DNA of 56,992 bases from an uncultured Gemmiger sp. (GTDB lineage: Bacteria; Bacillota; Clostridia; Oscillospirales; Ruminococcaceae), in NCBI GenBank assembly GCA_934502625.1, contig CAKSUQ010000014.1:1-56992 (forward strand), in the 5' to 3' direction. Under the pieces are notes generated by a model, which saw only the letters and a program-made list of their open reading frames with translations, made no database searches and was not told the origin of the DNA. Made by a program: the position numbers and the translations under genes. This document shows positions 10,567-20,864 of this stretch, in pieces (position 1 is the stretch's first letter; each line of letters opens with the position of its first letter).

Positions 10567-11919
10567 TTATTGCTGGGACGTCAGATTTTTATAGCGCGGG
10601 CGCATCATGCCGTGCTCGATGCGGGGCTCGCCCCCTGCCACCGTATCCGCATCGATGGTCACCTTTGTGATGGTGGCGTCCGACGGGATGTCGTACATGA
10701 TCGGAATCAGCAGTTCTTCGACGACGCTGCGCAGACCGCGGGCACCGCTCTTGCGCTCCACCGTTTTCTTGGCGATGGCGTGCAGCGCGTCCTCGGTAAA
10801 GACGAGCTCGGCATTGTCGAGGCGGAACAGCTCCTTGTACTGGCGCACAATGCTGTTCTTCGGCTCGGTCAGAACACGGACGAGAGCCTCCTCGTCCAGC
10901 GGGTCAAGCACCGTCACAACGGGCAGACGGCCGATCAGCTCGGGGATAAGGCCGAACTTGACGAGGTCGTCAGGCTCCACCTTCTTCAGCAGCTTCTGGC
11001 GCGTCTCATCCTTGTCCAGCGTTGTGCGCAGCTGGCTGCCAAAGCCGAGGGAGGCGTTGTCGGTGCGCTTCTGAATGAGCTTTTCCAGCCCGTCGAACGC
11101 GCCGCCGCAGATGAACAGGATATTCTTCGTGTTGATCTGGATGAACTCCTGCTGCGGGTGCTTGCGTCCGCCGTTGGGCGGCACGTTGCTGACCGTGCCC
11201 TCCACGATCTTCAGCAGCGCCTGCTGCACGCCCTCACCGCCGACGTCGCGGGTGATGGAGGGGTTCTCGCTCTTGCGGGTGATCTTGTCGATCTCATCGA
11301 CGTAGATGATGCCGATCTCGGCGCGGGCAACGTCAAAGTCCGCCGCCTGGATGAGCTTGAGCAGGATGTTCTCGACATCCTCACCGACGTAGCCTGCCTC
11401 GGTGATCGTCGTGGCGTCCGCGATGGCGAACGGCACATTGAGCATCCTGGCCAGCGTCTGGGCCAGCAGCGTTTTGCCGGTGCCGGACGGGCCGAGCATC
11501 AGCACGTTGGACTTCTGCAGCTCCACATCGCTGCTCTCGCGGGAGAGAATGCGCTTGTAGTGGTTGTAGACCGAGACAGCCAGCACCTTTTTGGCGGCAT
11601 CCTGCCCGATGACATACTGATCCAGCCCTGCCTTGATCTCGGCGGGGGTCAGGATATTGATGCTCTCGAGCGGGTCATAGTCATAGTCCGCACCGGGCTG
11701 CGCGGCTGTGCGGCGGCGGTTCCGCGGCATACCGGCGCGCGGCGGGGCCGGGCGCTCGCCGTCCTTGTACAGGGCATTGTTGCACATATCCAGGCAGTCC
11801 TTGCAGATATTGACGCCGGGGCCAATGATCAGCTGCTCTACCTCATTTTGCGTCCGCCCGCAGAAGCTGCAGACGAGCTCGCGTCCTTTTCCGTCCTTGC
11901 CGGACGTTTGATTTGCCAT
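10567..11919 (-). CDS. clpX: ATP-dependent Clp protease unfoldase subunit ClpX
   Basis: A 450-residue AAA+ unfoldase that feeds tagged substrates into ClpP. The N-terminal zinc-binding domain has Cys17, Cys20, Cys39 and Cys42; Walker A GPSGTGKT is at 143-150, Walker B is IIYVDEID, and the ClpP-docking loop is present as LGFG. A somewhat long arginine/proline-rich linker follows the zinc domain (about 57-76). GGGGGA precedes the ATG. It lies 14 bases after clpP, and the tig-clpP-clpX order supports one transcript ending at the terminator. Confidence 0.97.
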   Translation of the reverse strand: MANQTSGKDGKGRELVCSFCGRTQNEVEQLIIGPGVNICKDCLDMCNNALYKDGERPAPPRAGMPRNRRRTAAQPGADYDYDPLESINILTPAEIKAGLDQYVIGQDAAKKVLAVSVYNHYKRILSRESSDVELQKSNVLMLGPSGTGKTLLAQTLARMLNVPFAIADATTITEAGYVGEDVENILLKLIQAADFDVARAEIGIIYVDEIDKITRKSENPSITRDVGGEGVQQALLKIVEGTVSNVPPNGGRKHPQQEFIQINTKNILFICGGAFDGLEKLIQKRTDNASLGFGSQLRTTLDKDETRQKLLKKVEPDDLVKFGLIPELIGRLPVVTVLDPLDEEALVRVLTEPKNSIVRQYKELFRLDNAELVFTEDALHAIAKKTVERKSGARGLRSVVEELLIPIMYDIPSDATITKVTIDADTVAGGEPRIEHGMMRPRYKNLTSQQ

Positions 11920-11933
11920 GTTGTTCCCCCGAA

Positions 11934-12524
11934 TCAGTGTTTATAGAGGATGTCGTCGATCAGGCCGTACTCCTTCGCCTGCTGCGCGGTCATATAGTTG
12001 TCGCGCTCGGTGTCGCGGGTGATGACGTCCAGCGGCTGGCCGGTGTACTGGCTGAGCAGCGTGTTCATCTTCTCGCGGATGCGCACGATGTGGTCGGCGT
12101 GGATCTTGATGTCGGTAGCCTGGCCGGAGATGCCCTGCCCACCGATAAGCGGCTGGTGGATCAGGATCTCGGAGTTCGGCAGGGCAAAACGCTTGCCCTT
12201 GGTGCCGCTGGCCAGCAGGAAAGAGCCCATCGAGGCTGCCATGCCGACGCAGATGGTGGAGACATCGCACTTGATGTAGTTCATCGTGTCGTGGATGGCC
12301 ATACCGTCGGAGATCGAGCCGCCGGGGCTGTTGATATAGAAGTAGATGTCCTTCTCCGGGTCCTGGCCCTCGAGGTACAGCAGCTGTGCCACGATGACGC
12401 TGGCGGAGGCGGAGTTGACGTCCTCGCTCAGCACAATGATGCGGTCATTGAGCAGGCGGGAGAAGATGTCATAGCTGCGCTCACCGCGCGCAGTCTGTTC
12501 GACAACATAAGGTACAAGGCTCAT
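11934..12524 (-). CDS. clpP: ATP-dependent Clp protease proteolytic subunit ClpP
   Basis: A 196-residue serine peptidase forming the tetradecameric chamber used by ClpX. The triad is visible: Ser98 in GMAASMGS, His123 in EILIHQP, Asp171 in TRDTERD. The start at 12524 is set by a strong AAGGAGGG and gives the normal N-terminus; the open frame continues 33 codons upstream without family similarity. No long propeptide is present. Confidence 0.97.
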   Translation of the reverse strand: MSLVPYVVEQTARGERSYDIFSRLLNDRIIVLSEDVNSASASVIVAQLLYLEGQDPEKDIYFYINSPGGSISDGMAIHDTMNYIKCDVSTICVGMAASMGSFLLASGTKGKRFALPNSEILIHQPLIGGQGISGQATDIKIHADHIVRIREKMNTLLSQYTGQPLDVITRDTERDNYMTAQQAKEYGLIDDILYKH

Positions 12525-12647
12525 TCTGGTTTCCCTCCTTGGTGTCTTAGATAAAGTATGGGTGATGACAAAGGAACCGATACGGCGGCATAGCTGCGCA
12601 ACCGTACCGGCCCTTTTACTCAATGTTTACGGATGCCCGCGGGGTGA

Positions 12648-14036
12648 TTACTCGCCCTTGGTCTCCTCTTCCTTCGGCTCCTCGTCCTGCTTGGCGGCAG
12701 CCTTCTTGGTGGTCTTGCGGGTGGTCTTCTTGGCGGGCTTCTTCTCCTCGGCAGCACCGGCGACGATGTTGGCCTTGGACTTCACGAAGTCGATTGCCTT
12801 GTTGACAGCCAGATCCTTCTTGACGGCGGCAGCGTCGACCAGGCTCTTGACCTTGTCGGCCTCCATCTGGTAGGCGTCGGCAATGCGCTTGATCTCGGCC
12901 TCGAACTCTTCCTCGGTAGCCTCGATGGCCTCCTTGGCGACGATAGCCTCCATGGCCAGGCGCATCTTGACCTGCTTGTCAGCCTGCTCACGGAACTGCT
13001 CCTTGAACTGCTCCATGGTCATGCCCATATACTGCAGGTACTGCTCGAGCTTGAGGCCCTGCTGGGAGATGCGGTACTGGAAGTCCTGCACCAGCTCCTC
13101 GATGCGGCTCTCGATCATGGCGTCGGGGATCTCGGCCTTCATGCCATTGACGACCTGGTCGATCAGGTCGTTCTCGACCTTCTGGTCAGCCTGCTTCTCG
13201 TGGTTGGTCTCGATGCCCTTGCGGATGGAGTCCTTCAGCTCGTCGAGCGTGTCGTACTCGCTGACGTCCTTGGCAAAGTCGTCGTCCAGCTCGGGCAGCT
13301 CCTTGTACTGGACCTCATGCAGCTTGATCTTGAAGGTGGCGTCCTTGCCGGCCAGCTCCTCAGCCTGGTACTCCTCGGGGAACTTGACGTTGACGTCGAA
13401 CTCCTCGCCGGCCTTGTGGCCGACGACCTGCTCCTCGAAGCCGGGGATGAAGGAGCCGGAGCCCAGCACCAGAGAGTAGTGCTCAGCCTTGCCGCCCTCG
13501 AAAGCGACGCCGTCCACGAAGCCCTCGAAGTCGATGTCAACGGTGTCGCCGTTCTCAGCAGCACCCTCACGGGTCAGCAGACGGCCATTGCGGTCCTGCA
13601 TGCGCTTGATCTCGGCGTCAACATCAGCCTCGTCAACAGTCTTGACATCTTTGTTGACGGTTAAACCGGTGTACTCGCCCAGCTCGACCTCGGGCTTGAC
13701 GGCGACCTTGACCTTCAGGGTAGCGCCCTCGTCCTCGGACATGGAGACGACCTCGGGGTCAGGACGGCCAACGACCTCGATACCGGCCTCCTTGACGGCG
13801 GCCTCGTAGTTCTCGGGGAACAGATCGTTGATGGCGTCATACTGGAACAGGTCCTTGCCATACATCTTCTCGATCATGGCCTTGGGAGCCTTGCCCTTGC
13901 GGAAGCCGGGGATGGCGTACTTCTTGCCCTCGCGCTTGAAAGCGGTATTGACAGCAGATTTGAAGGTCTCCGCGTCAATAGAGAACTGCAGTTCGACCAT
14001 GCTCTTTTCGAGCTTTTCACAGGAAATCAGTTTCAT
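12648..14036 (-). CDS. tig: Trigger factor (ribosome-bound peptidyl-prolyl isomerase)
   Basis: A 462-residue chaperone that meets nascent chains at the ribosome exit. The N-terminal ribosome-binding domain carries the signature PGFRKGKAPKAMIEKMYG (about 43-60). The central FKBP-type isomerase domain begins at GDTVDIDFEGFVDG, and the helical C-terminal arms follow. An extra tail of Lys/Thr/Glu runs (about residues 430-462) is longer than in Bacillus and looks disordered. TTGGAGGA precedes the ATG. It is the first gene of the tig-clpP-clpX group. Confidence 0.96.
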   Translation of the reverse strand: MKLISCEKLEKSMVELQFSIDAETFKSAVNTAFKREGKKYAIPGFRKGKAPKAMIEKMYGKDLFQYDAINDLFPENYEAAVKEAGIEVVGRPDPEVVSMSEDEGATLKVKVAVKPEVELGEYTGLTVNKDVKTVDEADVDAEIKRMQDRNGRLLTREGAAENGDTVDIDFEGFVDGVAFEGGKAEHYSLVLGSGSFIPGFEEQVVGHKAGEEFDVNVKFPEEYQAEELAGKDATFKIKLHEVQYKELPELDDDFAKDVSEYDTLDELKDSIRKGIETNHEKQADQKVENDLIDQVVNGMKAEIPDAMIESRIEELVQDFQYRISQQGLKLEQYLQYMGMTMEQFKEQFREQADKQVKMRLAMEAIVAKEAIEATEEEFEAEIKRIADAYQMEADKVKSLVDAAAVKKDLAVNKAIDFVKSKANIVAGAAEEKKPAKKTTRKTTKKAAAKQDEEPKEEETKGE

Positions 14037-14079
14037 TTATAAATTCCTCCAAAAATAGATGTACATAAAAATACAAGTT

Positions 14080-14109
14080 ATTATAACATGCCTGCAAAGA
14101 AAATGCCAG
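14080..14109 (-). promoter_or_regulatory. Promoter of tig
   Basis: On the minus strand CTGGCA (14109-14104), 18 bases, then TATAAT (14085-14080) with an extended -10 TG one base upstream. The 14037-14132 gap otherwise shows only AT-rich sequence and the ribosome binding site. Confidence 0.65.
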
Positions 14110-14132
14110 TCTTTTTTGAATTTTTTAACAAA

Positions 14133-16040
14133 TCAGGCCGCATTTTCTGAATTTTTCTTGGAAAAATGCAGTGCCAGACAGCAAATCAGCGGCAGACACC
14201 CCGCAATGGGCAGGAAATACCGCATACAGTCATTGACCGGCGAGGCGATGCAGGTCAGCCAGAAGATGCCGACGCCGACAAAGATCGGCAGGCAGGCGCG
14301 TGCCTTCTTCCGCGCGAGCCACGCCCCCAGCACGGCGATGAGCCACGCCATGAACCCGATGGAGGTACACAGCCCCACAAGCGGCAGCTTTTCAAACGCC
14401 GAGAGCGCCTGTACAAAAGCATACCGCAGATAGCCGGATTTATCAAGATACTGCACGTTCATTTCAGACATTTCCATGCAAATGTCATTATTGAAGGTGT
14501 AATAATCGTTGATGGCGCGGCATTTCGTGATGGTGTAATAGCCGTGGGAGTTCGCGTGGGTCGCCTCGAAGTAGCAGACCGGGTGCTTGAAAAGCATTTT
14601 GCCCCACGTCAGCAGGTAGTTTGCCAGCTCGCGCTTGCCGGGATTTTTGTAGTACTGCTTCACGCCGTCGGACAACTCCGGCATATAGCTCGACGCGAGG
14701 GCGTCGTAGTCCATGACCGCCGAGATGGCTTCTTTTTCGGCGTCGGTGACTTCCCCGCCGTGCTCGACAACATAGCGGGCGGTCTGCTGCATCGGAACGG
14801 AGAGCGCCTCGCCGACGCTGCCCGCCGGAATGTCGAGGGCTGTCTCGGTAAAGGTGTCAAACCCGAACGCACCGATACAGACGGCCAGCAGCACGGCCAG
14901 CACGGGACGGCGCAGCTGCTTTTCGCTGACGACGAACGCCGTCGCCAGCAGCATCGGCACAACAGAATAAATGCCGTTTTTGCGCAGCAGGCAGCACAGG
15001 ATGCCCAGCACCGCGTAGGCCGCCAGCCGTCTGGCGCGTCCCCGCCATTCCTGCGGAAAAAGCAGCAGGTCGGCGGTTTTCAGCACAAAGAGGACGAACA
15101 GCCCGGTGTAGAGCGTGTCTTTGACCTGCGTCTGGATAAAGGCGCCCCAGACGGGGTTCAGCGCGAAGAACGCCGTGACTGCGTACTGCGCCCAGCGCGG
15201 GCAGCCGAGCTTTGCGGCGAAGGCCGTGACCTGCCCGAACACCCACGCGCAGACGACAAACTGCAAAACGATATACAGGAAGACGCCCACATTATCGCTG
15301 CCCAGCGCGCGCCCGACCAGAAACAGCCAGCCGTGCAGCCAAGTCGAAAGCACCGTGTGGTGCGCCGTCATCTCCTGCTTGCCGAGCACCTGCGAGATCT
15401 GCCCCCAAGAGTCCCAGTCGACCGAGCCCGGCCAGAACACAGCCACCCACGGCAGCCACGCCAGACCGATCAGCAGCGACGCCGCGCGGCCCGGTGCCTT
15501 CGCGAACCAGCGGGCGAAGCGGTTCTGCGGGGCGGCCTCGGCCGTCTGCCCGCCCGCGCGGCCAAGCAGGGCGTACAGCCCCCAGACCGCGTGGTAGAAC
15601 AGCACCGTGTACCCCGCCATGCAGAGCAGCCCAACGCAGAGCTGGTAGCCGTTTTTGAAGACGAACGCCCAGCTGTTCAGCTTGCAGATGCTCAAGCCCA
15701 GCACCTCGGCGACGCCGAAGACGACGCTCAGCGCAAGCTCGGCGCGCTTCGGCTTTGCCTGCCTCTGCCGACGCACCCAATAAAGCAGCACCGCCAGCCC
15801 GGCGGCGGCAGGGCTCCACGCCCAGCCGTCCAGCGGGAAATTCTGGTGCAGCTTGATTAGCCCGACAAGGAACGCGGGGGCGCTTTCCAGCGCGAGCCCC
15901 GTCGTCTCGTACTGCATCCCGATCATCAGGTCGGCGCGGGCGGTCTCGGTATCCGCCACCGTGATGACGGCGGAGAGGGCCAGCGTGCAGAGCAGCCCCA
16001 GCAGCAGCGCACAAAGAATTTGTTTTGTTTTCTGCTTCAT
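14133..16040 (-). CDS. Polytopic membrane protein, DUF6020-like
   Basis: About 635 residues with 11-13 hydrophobic segments and large loops, resembling membrane proteins annotated as DUF6020 (distantly like lipid-linked-sugar glycosyltransferases of the GT-C type). Motifs seen include WPGSVDWDSWGQISQ and HHTVLSTWLHGWLF in the first third, and a soluble stretch around CYFEATHANSHGYYTITKC. Function is unknown; a role in envelope glycan transfer is inference. The ATG at 16040 is used. A GTG three codons upstream overlaps the metallophosphoesterase stop (GTGA) and is an equally possible coupled start. Neither has a strong ribosome binding site. Confidence 0.7.
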   Translation of the reverse strand: MKQKTKQILCALLLGLLCTLALSAVITVADTETARADLMIGMQYETTGLALESAPAFLVGLIKLHQNFPLDGWAWSPAAAGLAVLLYWVRRQRQAKPKRAELALSVVFGVAEVLGLSICKLNSWAFVFKNGYQLCVGLLCMAGYTVLFYHAVWGLYALLGRAGGQTAEAAPQNRFARWFAKAPGRAASLLIGLAWLPWVAVFWPGSVDWDSWGQISQVLGKQEMTAHHTVLSTWLHGWLFLVGRALGSDNVGVFLYIVLQFVVCAWVFGQVTAFAAKLGCPRWAQYAVTAFFALNPVWGAFIQTQVKDTLYTGLFVLFVLKTADLLLFPQEWRGRARRLAAYAVLGILCCLLRKNGIYSVVPMLLATAFVVSEKQLRRPVLAVLLAVCIGAFGFDTFTETALDIPAGSVGEALSVPMQQTARYVVEHGGEVTDAEKEAISAVMDYDALASSYMPELSDGVKQYYKNPGKRELANYLLTWGKMLFKHPVCYFEATHANSHGYYTITKCRAINDYYTFNNDICMEMSEMNVQYLDKSGYLRYAFVQALSAFEKLPLVGLCTSIGFMAWLIAVLGAWLARKKARACLPIFVGVGIFWLTCIASPVNDCMRYFLPIAGCLPLICCLALHFSKKNSENAA

Positions 16041-16045
16041 AGGCT

Positions 16046-16729
16046 TCACCGAATTTTATACGGGCAGAACGCCAGCCCGTCGGCCGAGATGAGCCGGTAG
16101 GTCACGCCGTCCCGCTCGCCCTGCATGGCGTAGCGGATGGACTTGCCGTGCAGATGGCCGTAGTAGCACTCGGTCACACCGAACTCATGCAGCACATCCA
16201 CCAGCTCCTGCGCCGCCGCACCCGGATAGATGGGCGGATAGTGCAGAAAGACGATTTTTTCGGGCGTATCCCCCGCCGCCTGCAAAGACATCCGCAGGCG
16301 GCCGGCCTCGCGCGCCATGAGTTTTTCGCCCTGCGCGGCGACGTCGTCGAACGGCCAGCCCCGCGTACCGCAGAGCGCCACGTCGCCCACAACGCAGGCG
16401 TTGTTATGCAAAATGTGCAGCGTATCAAAGTCGCTTGCGGCCAGATACGTTTCCATCTTGCGGGTCGTCGTCCACCAGTAGTCATGGTTGCCCTTCAGCA
16501 GCCACTTCTGCCCCGGCAGATTTTGGATAAAGGCAAAGTCCGCCTTGGTGTCGTTCAGGTTCATGGCCCAGCTGGTGTCACCCGCCAGAATGACGGTGTC
16601 CTCCGGGCGGATCAGCTTACGCCAGTTGGCTTCCAGTCGGGGCAGGTAGCCCTCCCAGCCGGGAAAAACGTCCATGGGTTTGTCCGTTCCCAGCGAGAGG
16701 TGCATGTCCCCGATTGTAAAGATGGCCAT
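16046..16729 (-). CDS. Calcineurin-like metallophosphoesterase
   Basis: A 227-residue protein with the full metallophosphatase motif series: GDMHL near the N-terminus, LAGDTSWAMN, LKGNHDYWW, a histidine in LHYPP, and YYGHLHG near the C-terminus. These bind two metal ions. Close relatives are annotated as phosphohydrolases without a known substrate. It lies 27 bases after thrC and overlaps or abuts the membrane protein downstream, so the three are probably one transcript, although thrC has no obvious functional link. Confidence 0.85.
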   Translation of the reverse strand: MAIFTIGDMHLSLGTDKPMDVFPGWEGYLPRLEANWRKLIRPEDTVILAGDTSWAMNLNDTKADFAFIQNLPGQKWLLKGNHDYWWTTTRKMETYLAASDFDTLHILHNNACVVGDVALCGTRGWPFDDVAAQGEKLMAREAGRLRMSLQAAGDTPEKIVFLHYPPIYPGAAAQELVDVLHEFGVTECYYGHLHGKSIRYAMQGERDGVTYRLISADGLAFCPYKIR

Positions 16730-16756
16730 ACGGCTCTCACTTTCTAGTAGTGTATT

Positions 16757-18205
16757 TCAGCGAAGCGCGGCGGCTCGGATCTCAGCGGGCTGCAGAACAG
16801 TCTTGAACCGCACTTCCAGCTTGTCGAGTTCGCTTAACGAAGCCGGTGCCTGCGCGCCGGTCTTGGCGGTCAGCGCGGCCATGGCGGCGAAGTCGCTGGC
16901 GGGGGCATCCTCGCCCAGCGCGGCCAGCACGTCGCGCGGGAACTTGAAGGGACTGGCCGTGGACAGCACGACCATCGGCGCGTCGGTGCACAGGTTTTGC
17001 GCCACACGGAACGCCACGGCGGTGTGGGTGTCGCAGAGATAGCTGTCCGCGTCAAAGCGTGCTTTGATCTCGGCAGCGCCCTCTGCGTCGTCGGCATAGC
17101 CTGCGGCGAAGCTCTCCTGAATCTTTGCCAGCGTCTCGGTGTCGACGGTGTACTTGCCGGCGGTGGAAAGCTCCTGCATCCAGCCCGCGACCTTCTCGCT
17201 GCTGCCGCTGACGTGGTAGAGCAGACGTTCGAGGTTCGAGGAGATCAGGATGTCCATGGACGGCGACGTCGTCTTGTAGAAGGTGCGGCGCGCGTCGTAG
17301 GTACCGGTGCGCAGGAAGTCTGTCAAGACGTTGTTCTTGTTGGAGGCGCAGACCAGCTTGCCGACGGGCAGACCCATCTGCTTGGCGTAGTAGCCCGCCA
17401 AAATGTCTCCAAAGTTGCCGGTGGGCACGCAGAAGTCGACGGGCTTGCCCCATTCGACCGTGCCCTGCTCCACCAGACGGAAGTAGGCGTAGAAATAGTA
17501 GACGATCTGCGGCACAAGGCGACCCCAGTTGATCGAGTTCGCACTGGACAGGCGGATGCCGCGCTTTTCGAGCTCGGCGGCGACGGCAGCGTCGGCGAAA
17601 ACTTTCTTCACGCCGGTCTGGGCGTCGTCAAAGTTGCCCTGCACAGCGTAAACCTGCACGTTTGCGCCCTTCTGGGTTGCCATCTGCAGGTGCTGGATCT
17701 CGCTCGTGCCGTCGTTCGGGTAGAAAACTTCGATCTCAATGCCGTCGAGGTCGGCGTAGCCCGCCAATGCGGCCTTGCCGGTGTCGCCGGAGGTCGCGAC
17801 AAGGATGCGGGTCGTCTCGGTGCGGCCGAGCATCTTCTTCGCCTCGACCAGCAGCTTCGGCATGAGCTGTAAGGCATAGTCCTTGAATGCGCAGGTCGGG
17901 CCGTGCCACAGTTCGAGGGAGTACAGGCCGTCGCGCACTTTGACGGTCTCGCCCGCCTTGCCGCCGAACGCGTCGCCGTAAGTGGCGGCGGTCGCGGTGC
18001 GCAGGAAGTCGGCGCTGTAGTCGGTCAGGAAACCGGCCAGCACTTTTTCTGCCAGTTCGGGATAGGAAAGGCTCTTCCAGCCTTCGAGGTCAGCCTTCGG
18101 GAAATCTTCCGGTACAAACAGACCGCTCTGCGGTGCCAGACCACGGACGATCGCCTCCTGTGCGGAAACGCGGAGTGCGGAATCTCTGGTGCTCAAATAC
18201 TGCAT
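16757..18205 (-). CDS. thrC: Threonine synthase
   Basis: A 482-residue pyridoxal phosphate enzyme that converts O-phosphohomoserine to threonine. The cofactor lysine is Lys108 in HGPTCAFKDYALQ, the phosphate-binding region is in VATSGDTGKAA, and it has the long-form N-terminus MQYLSTRDS typical of clostridial and E. coli-type ThrC. GAAAGGGTG precedes the ATG. No T-box or other amino-acid leader is visible in the 180 bases upstream, which instead contain repeats. No hom or thrB gene is nearby. Confidence 0.95.
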   Translation of the reverse strand: MQYLSTRDSALRVSAQEAIVRGLAPQSGLFVPEDFPKADLEGWKSLSYPELAEKVLAGFLTDYSADFLRTATAATYGDAFGGKAGETVKVRDGLYSLELWHGPTCAFKDYALQLMPKLLVEAKKMLGRTETTRILVATSGDTGKAALAGYADLDGIEIEVFYPNDGTSEIQHLQMATQKGANVQVYAVQGNFDDAQTGVKKVFADAAVAAELEKRGIRLSSANSINWGRLVPQIVYYFYAYFRLVEQGTVEWGKPVDFCVPTGNFGDILAGYYAKQMGLPVGKLVCASNKNNVLTDFLRTGTYDARRTFYKTTSPSMDILISSNLERLLYHVSGSSEKVAGWMQELSTAGKYTVDTETLAKIQESFAAGYADDAEGAAEIKARFDADSYLCDTHTAVAFRVAQNLCTDAPMVVLSTASPFKFPRDVLAALGEDAPASDFAAMAALTAKTGAQAPASLSELDKLEVRFKTVLQPAEIRAAALR

Positions 18206-18288
18206 ACGTTTACACCCTTTCTCTTATTCACTTGCCTCTATATGTATAAGCTGTGTCAGCTCTATACCGTGTGTTGCGCTGTAAATGC

Positions 18289-18379
18289 GGGCGGATATGG
18301 AATCCGCCCCTACAGGCGTAGGGGTCGATGCTCGCATCGACCCGGAAGCCGTGCACGGGCGAACAATGTTCGCCCCTAC
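18289..18379. repeat. Cluster of three GTAGGGGC-family palindromes
   Basis: Three palindromes in 90 bases between yraN and thrC. 18289-18313 has arms GGGCGGAT/ATCCGCCC. 18318-18343 has GTAGGGGTCGATGC and GCATCGACCC. 18357-18379 has arms GGGCGAAC/GTTCGCCC. The first core is also at 2464, 28439 and (variant) 50139; the third core resembles the one at 2521. They share the flank GTAGGGG/CCCCTAC and differ in the core. No gene is seen in this gap. Confidence 0.8.
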
Positions 18380-18384
18380 ATACT

Positions 18385-18741
18385 CTACTGACATTCAAAC
18401 GCGCCTGGGATGCAATGTACCTGCCAGCCCTTGCCTGCCGCCGGGGTGACTTCCACCACGTCAAAACGAATGGCCGCGTCCCCGTAGGGGCTGTGCTGCA
18501 AATACTGCTGTGCGGCCAAAATCAGCCGCCGCCGCTTGCGGGCATCCACCGCAGCCGCCGGGCGGTCAAGCATAAGCCCCGTGCGGGTCTTGACCTCGGC
18601 AAAGACGAGGGTATTCTCCTTATATAAAATAAGGTCGATCTCCCCCAACCGAGTGCGGTAGTTGTGGTTGAGTAAAAGCCAGCCGCGCTGGCGGTAATAC
18701 TTGGCGGCGATCGCCTCGCCCGTATGGCCGACATCAGTCAT
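18385..18741 (-). CDS. yraN: UPF0102 (YraN) family nuclease-like protein
   Basis: A 118-residue member of the YraN family, a small restriction-endonuclease-like fold. The conserved core [21 protein letters not shown] (residues about 32-52) has the D...E-x-K arrangement of that fold. The exact role is not established; in firmicutes it sits after rnhB as here. Its ATG overlaps the rnhB stop by 8 bases, so it is the last gene of the rplS-lepB-rbgA-rnhB-yraN block. Confidence 0.88.
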   Translation of the reverse strand: MTDVGHTGEAIAAKYYRQRGWLLLNHNYRTRLGEIDLILYKENTLVFAEVKTRTGLMLDRPAAAVDARKRRRLILAAQQYLQHSPYGDAAIRFDVVEVTPAAGKGWQVHCIPGAFECQ

Positions 18742-19381
18742 GCCAGTAGCCCTGCTTTTTCAAAAAGCTGCGGCGGTAAAACGGCTGGATGCCGTACTGC
18801 GCGATCAGCTCATAGTGCAGCTTCGTCGGGTAGCCCTTGTGTTTTGCCAGCTGGTACTGTGGAAATTCCTTGTCTAGCTCCAACATGTAGCGGTCACGGC
18901 TGACCTTTGCCAAGATCGACGCCGCCGCGATGGATGCGCTGTTGGCGTCACCCTTGACGACAGCCTCGGCGGGCTGTTCCAGCCCCGGCGGGCAGCGGTT
19001 TCCGTCGATCAGCACATAGTCGGGCGTTATTTCCAGCCCGGCCACGGCCTGCGCCATGCCGTCCATCGTCGCCCACAAAATGTTGCGCTCGTCGATTTCC
19101 TGCGGCGAGATAAAGACGATTTTATACGCCAATGCGCGGTTCATGATCTCGTCGTACAGCGCCTCGCGGCGCTTCTCGGTCAGCTTTTTCGAGTCGTTGA
19201 CCCCCTCGACCGGGTCGTCGGGGTTCAGGATGACCGCCGCGCAGCAGACGGGGCCGCACAAGGGGCCGCGCCCGGCTTCGTCGACGCCGCAAAGTATGCC
19301 GTGCTCGGCGCGCTTGGCCGCGTCGAAGGCGTAGAGCGCCGCGTTACTGCTCGTCGTCCCAGTCGTCGTCTTGCGGGGCAT
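18734..19381 (-). CDS. rnhB: Ribonuclease HII
   Basis: A 215-residue nuclease that cuts RNA in RNA-DNA hybrids and starts removal of misincorporated ribonucleotides. The catalytic motif [15 protein letters not shown] (Asp34, Glu35) and later acidic residues (LIDGN, and SxxAKVSRDR) are intact. The ATG at 19381 has GAGGTG seven bases upstream but lies 38 bases inside the end of rbgA, a fairly long overlap. No better internal start exists before the conserved core. Confidence 0.95.
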   Translation of the reverse strand: MPRKTTTGTTSSNAALYAFDAAKRAEHGILCGVDEAGRGPLCGPVCCAAVILNPDDPVEGVNDSKKLTEKRREALYDEIMNRALAYKIVFISPQEIDERNILWATMDGMAQAVAGLEITPDYVLIDGNRCPPGLEQPAEAVVKGDANSASIAAASILAKVSRDRYMLELDKEFPQYQLAKHKGYPTKLHYELIAQYGIQPFYRRSFLKKQGYWHD

Positions 19382-20291
19382 CGTCGGTCACCTCATCTTC
19401 TTGTTGAATCGCGCGCTGGGGCGGGCGCTCCAGCGAGAGCCGCCCCCACTTGCTGGCGCGGAACTCCCCCACCAGCATCTTTGCCGCGCGCTCGGTGTCG
19501 ACCTCGCCGCCGGAAATCAGCATCCCGCGCTTCGCACCGATGGCCTGCAGCAAATCATAGGGCGGCAGTTCCAGCGCCGCCGCATCCAGCCTGTAGCGTG
19601 CCAGCAGCTGCTGCGGGTAGATGCCCCGCACGCTGGAAAGCAGACCGCAGGCCAGCTCCTCAATGTCCAAAATATCGTCGCGGATCGAGCCGATGAACGC
19701 GAGGTTCGACGCTGTTTCCAGCGAGTCGAACTTTTTCCACAGCACGCCGGGCATGTCCATCAAATCAAAATTGTCGACGCTGATCCACTGCTTGCCCCGC
19801 GTGACGCCGGGCTTGTTCGCGGCCTTCGCGCGGGTCGTGCCCGCGAACGAATTGATGAAGGTCGACTTGCCCACGTTCGGGATGCCCACGATCATGACGC
19901 GGATGGCCGCGCCCACCATGCCGCGGTTGCGGCGGCGCTCCATCAGGGCGGAAAGCTCTTTCTCGATCAGCCCTTTCGTCGCCGTGGCACGGCCGCGCTG
20001 CTTCGAGTCCATCGCGATGCAGCCCGCGCCCGCGCTCTGGAAATACGCCAGCCACTGTTTCGTGATCTCCGGGTCGGCCAGATCGGCCTTGTTCAGTACG
20101 TACAGGTGCGGCTTGCCCGCGGTGATGCGCTCGATCTCAGGGTTCAGGCTGGAAAGCGGAATGCGCGCGTCCAGAATCTGCAAAACACAGTCGACGTTGC
20201 GGATTTCCTTTTCCATCAGGCGCAGGGTCTTGGTCATATGACCGGGAAACCACTGGATCTGGCGGCTGTTGATAATATCGCTCTGGCTCAT
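19344..20291 (-). CDS. rbgA: Ribosome biogenesis GTPase RbgA (YlqF)
   Basis: A 315-residue circularly permuted GTPase needed for late 50S assembly. The order is G4 (VLNKADLAD) before G1 ([13 protein letters not shown]), then the G2 threonine region ([10 protein letters not shown]) and G3 DMPGVLW, which is diagnostic of the YlqF/YawG family. The N-terminal [11 protein letters not shown] block matches. An acidic C-terminal tail (about the last 20 residues) overlaps the rnhB start. It overlaps lepB by 4 bases upstream. Confidence 0.96.
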   Translation of the reverse strand: MSQSDIINSRQIQWFPGHMTKTLRLMEKEIRNVDCVLQILDARIPLSSLNPEIERITAGKPHLYVLNKADLADPEITKQWLAYFQSAGAGCIAMDSKQRGRATATKGLIEKELSALMERRRNRGMVGAAIRVMIVGIPNVGKSTFINSFAGTTRAKAANKPGVTRGKQWISVDNFDLMDMPGVLWKKFDSLETASNLAFIGSIRDDILDIEELACGLLSSVRGIYPQQLLARYRLDAAALELPPYDLLQAIGAKRGMLISGGEVDTERAAKMLVGEFRASKWGRLSLERPPQRAIQQEDEVTDDAPQDDDWDDEQ

Positions 20292-20833
20292 TCGGCCGCT
20301 CCTATCTTGCCAAAGGGCAGCATGCGCAGCACGGCTGCCCCCATAATGTCTCGTTCGTCCACGCAGCCCACGCGGGAATCGCGGCTGTCGGTGGAGTTGT
20401 TGCGGTTATCGCCCATCAAAAACAGGCACCCGTCCGGCACCGTGATGGGAAATTCCACGCTCTCATATAAATATGTAGGCTCGGCGGTGTAGGGCTCGTC
20501 GAGGGCGACGCCGTTGCGGTAGACAACGCCCGCCGTAAAATCGATGTCGATGGTGTCCCCGCCCTTGCCGATGACCCGCTTGACCAGCGGCTTGCCGTAG
20601 CCGGTGTAGCCGTCGACGACGACGATGTCGCCGTAGTCGGGCTTTGCCAGCAGATTGATGAGGATGCGCTCGCCGTTCGAGAGGGTCGGATCCATCGAGT
20701 GCCCGTCTACCTTGACGATGCGCACACAGAAGGTGAACACCACCGCGATGACCGCCACAGCCACCGCCAGCGCATCGTACCATTCCAGCGTGTCTTTGTT
20801 ACGCTGGTAGCGCTCCTTGAAGGACGCCGCCAT
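20288..20833 (-). CDS. lepB: Signal peptidase I
   Basis: A 181-residue membrane serine protease that removes signal peptides. There is one N-terminal membrane anchor (about 20-37), the nucleophile Ser46 in GHSMDPTL, the general base Lys85 in LVKRVIGKGGD, and the C-terminal box GDNRNNSTDSRDSR. It is short, like Gram-positive SipS. The ATG at 20833 fits GGGGTGG seven bases upstream better than the GTG nine bases further out. It starts 24 bases downstream of the rplS terminator, so its expression may depend on readthrough. Confidence 0.95.
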   Translation of the reverse strand: MAASFKERYQRNKDTLEWYDALAVAVAVIAVVFTFCVRIVKVDGHSMDPTLSNGERILINLLAKPDYGDIVVVDGYTGYGKPLVKRVIGKGGDTIDIDFTAGVVYRNGVALDEPYTAEPTYLYESVEFPITVPDGCLFLMGDNRNNSTDSRDSRVGCVDERDIMGAAVLRMLPFGKIGAAE

Positions 20834-20864
20834 GCCAACCACCCCACTTGCCTAAAAAATACGA

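Noticed and set aside
18289..18379. Palindrome cluster considered as CRISPR repeats
   Set aside because: Repeat units differ from each other, spacing is irregular, and no cas genes are in the window.
18206..18384. Possible T-box or threonine leader before thrC
   Set aside because: No T-box motif, no run of Thr codons with attenuator, only dispersed palindromes and a short non-coding stretch.
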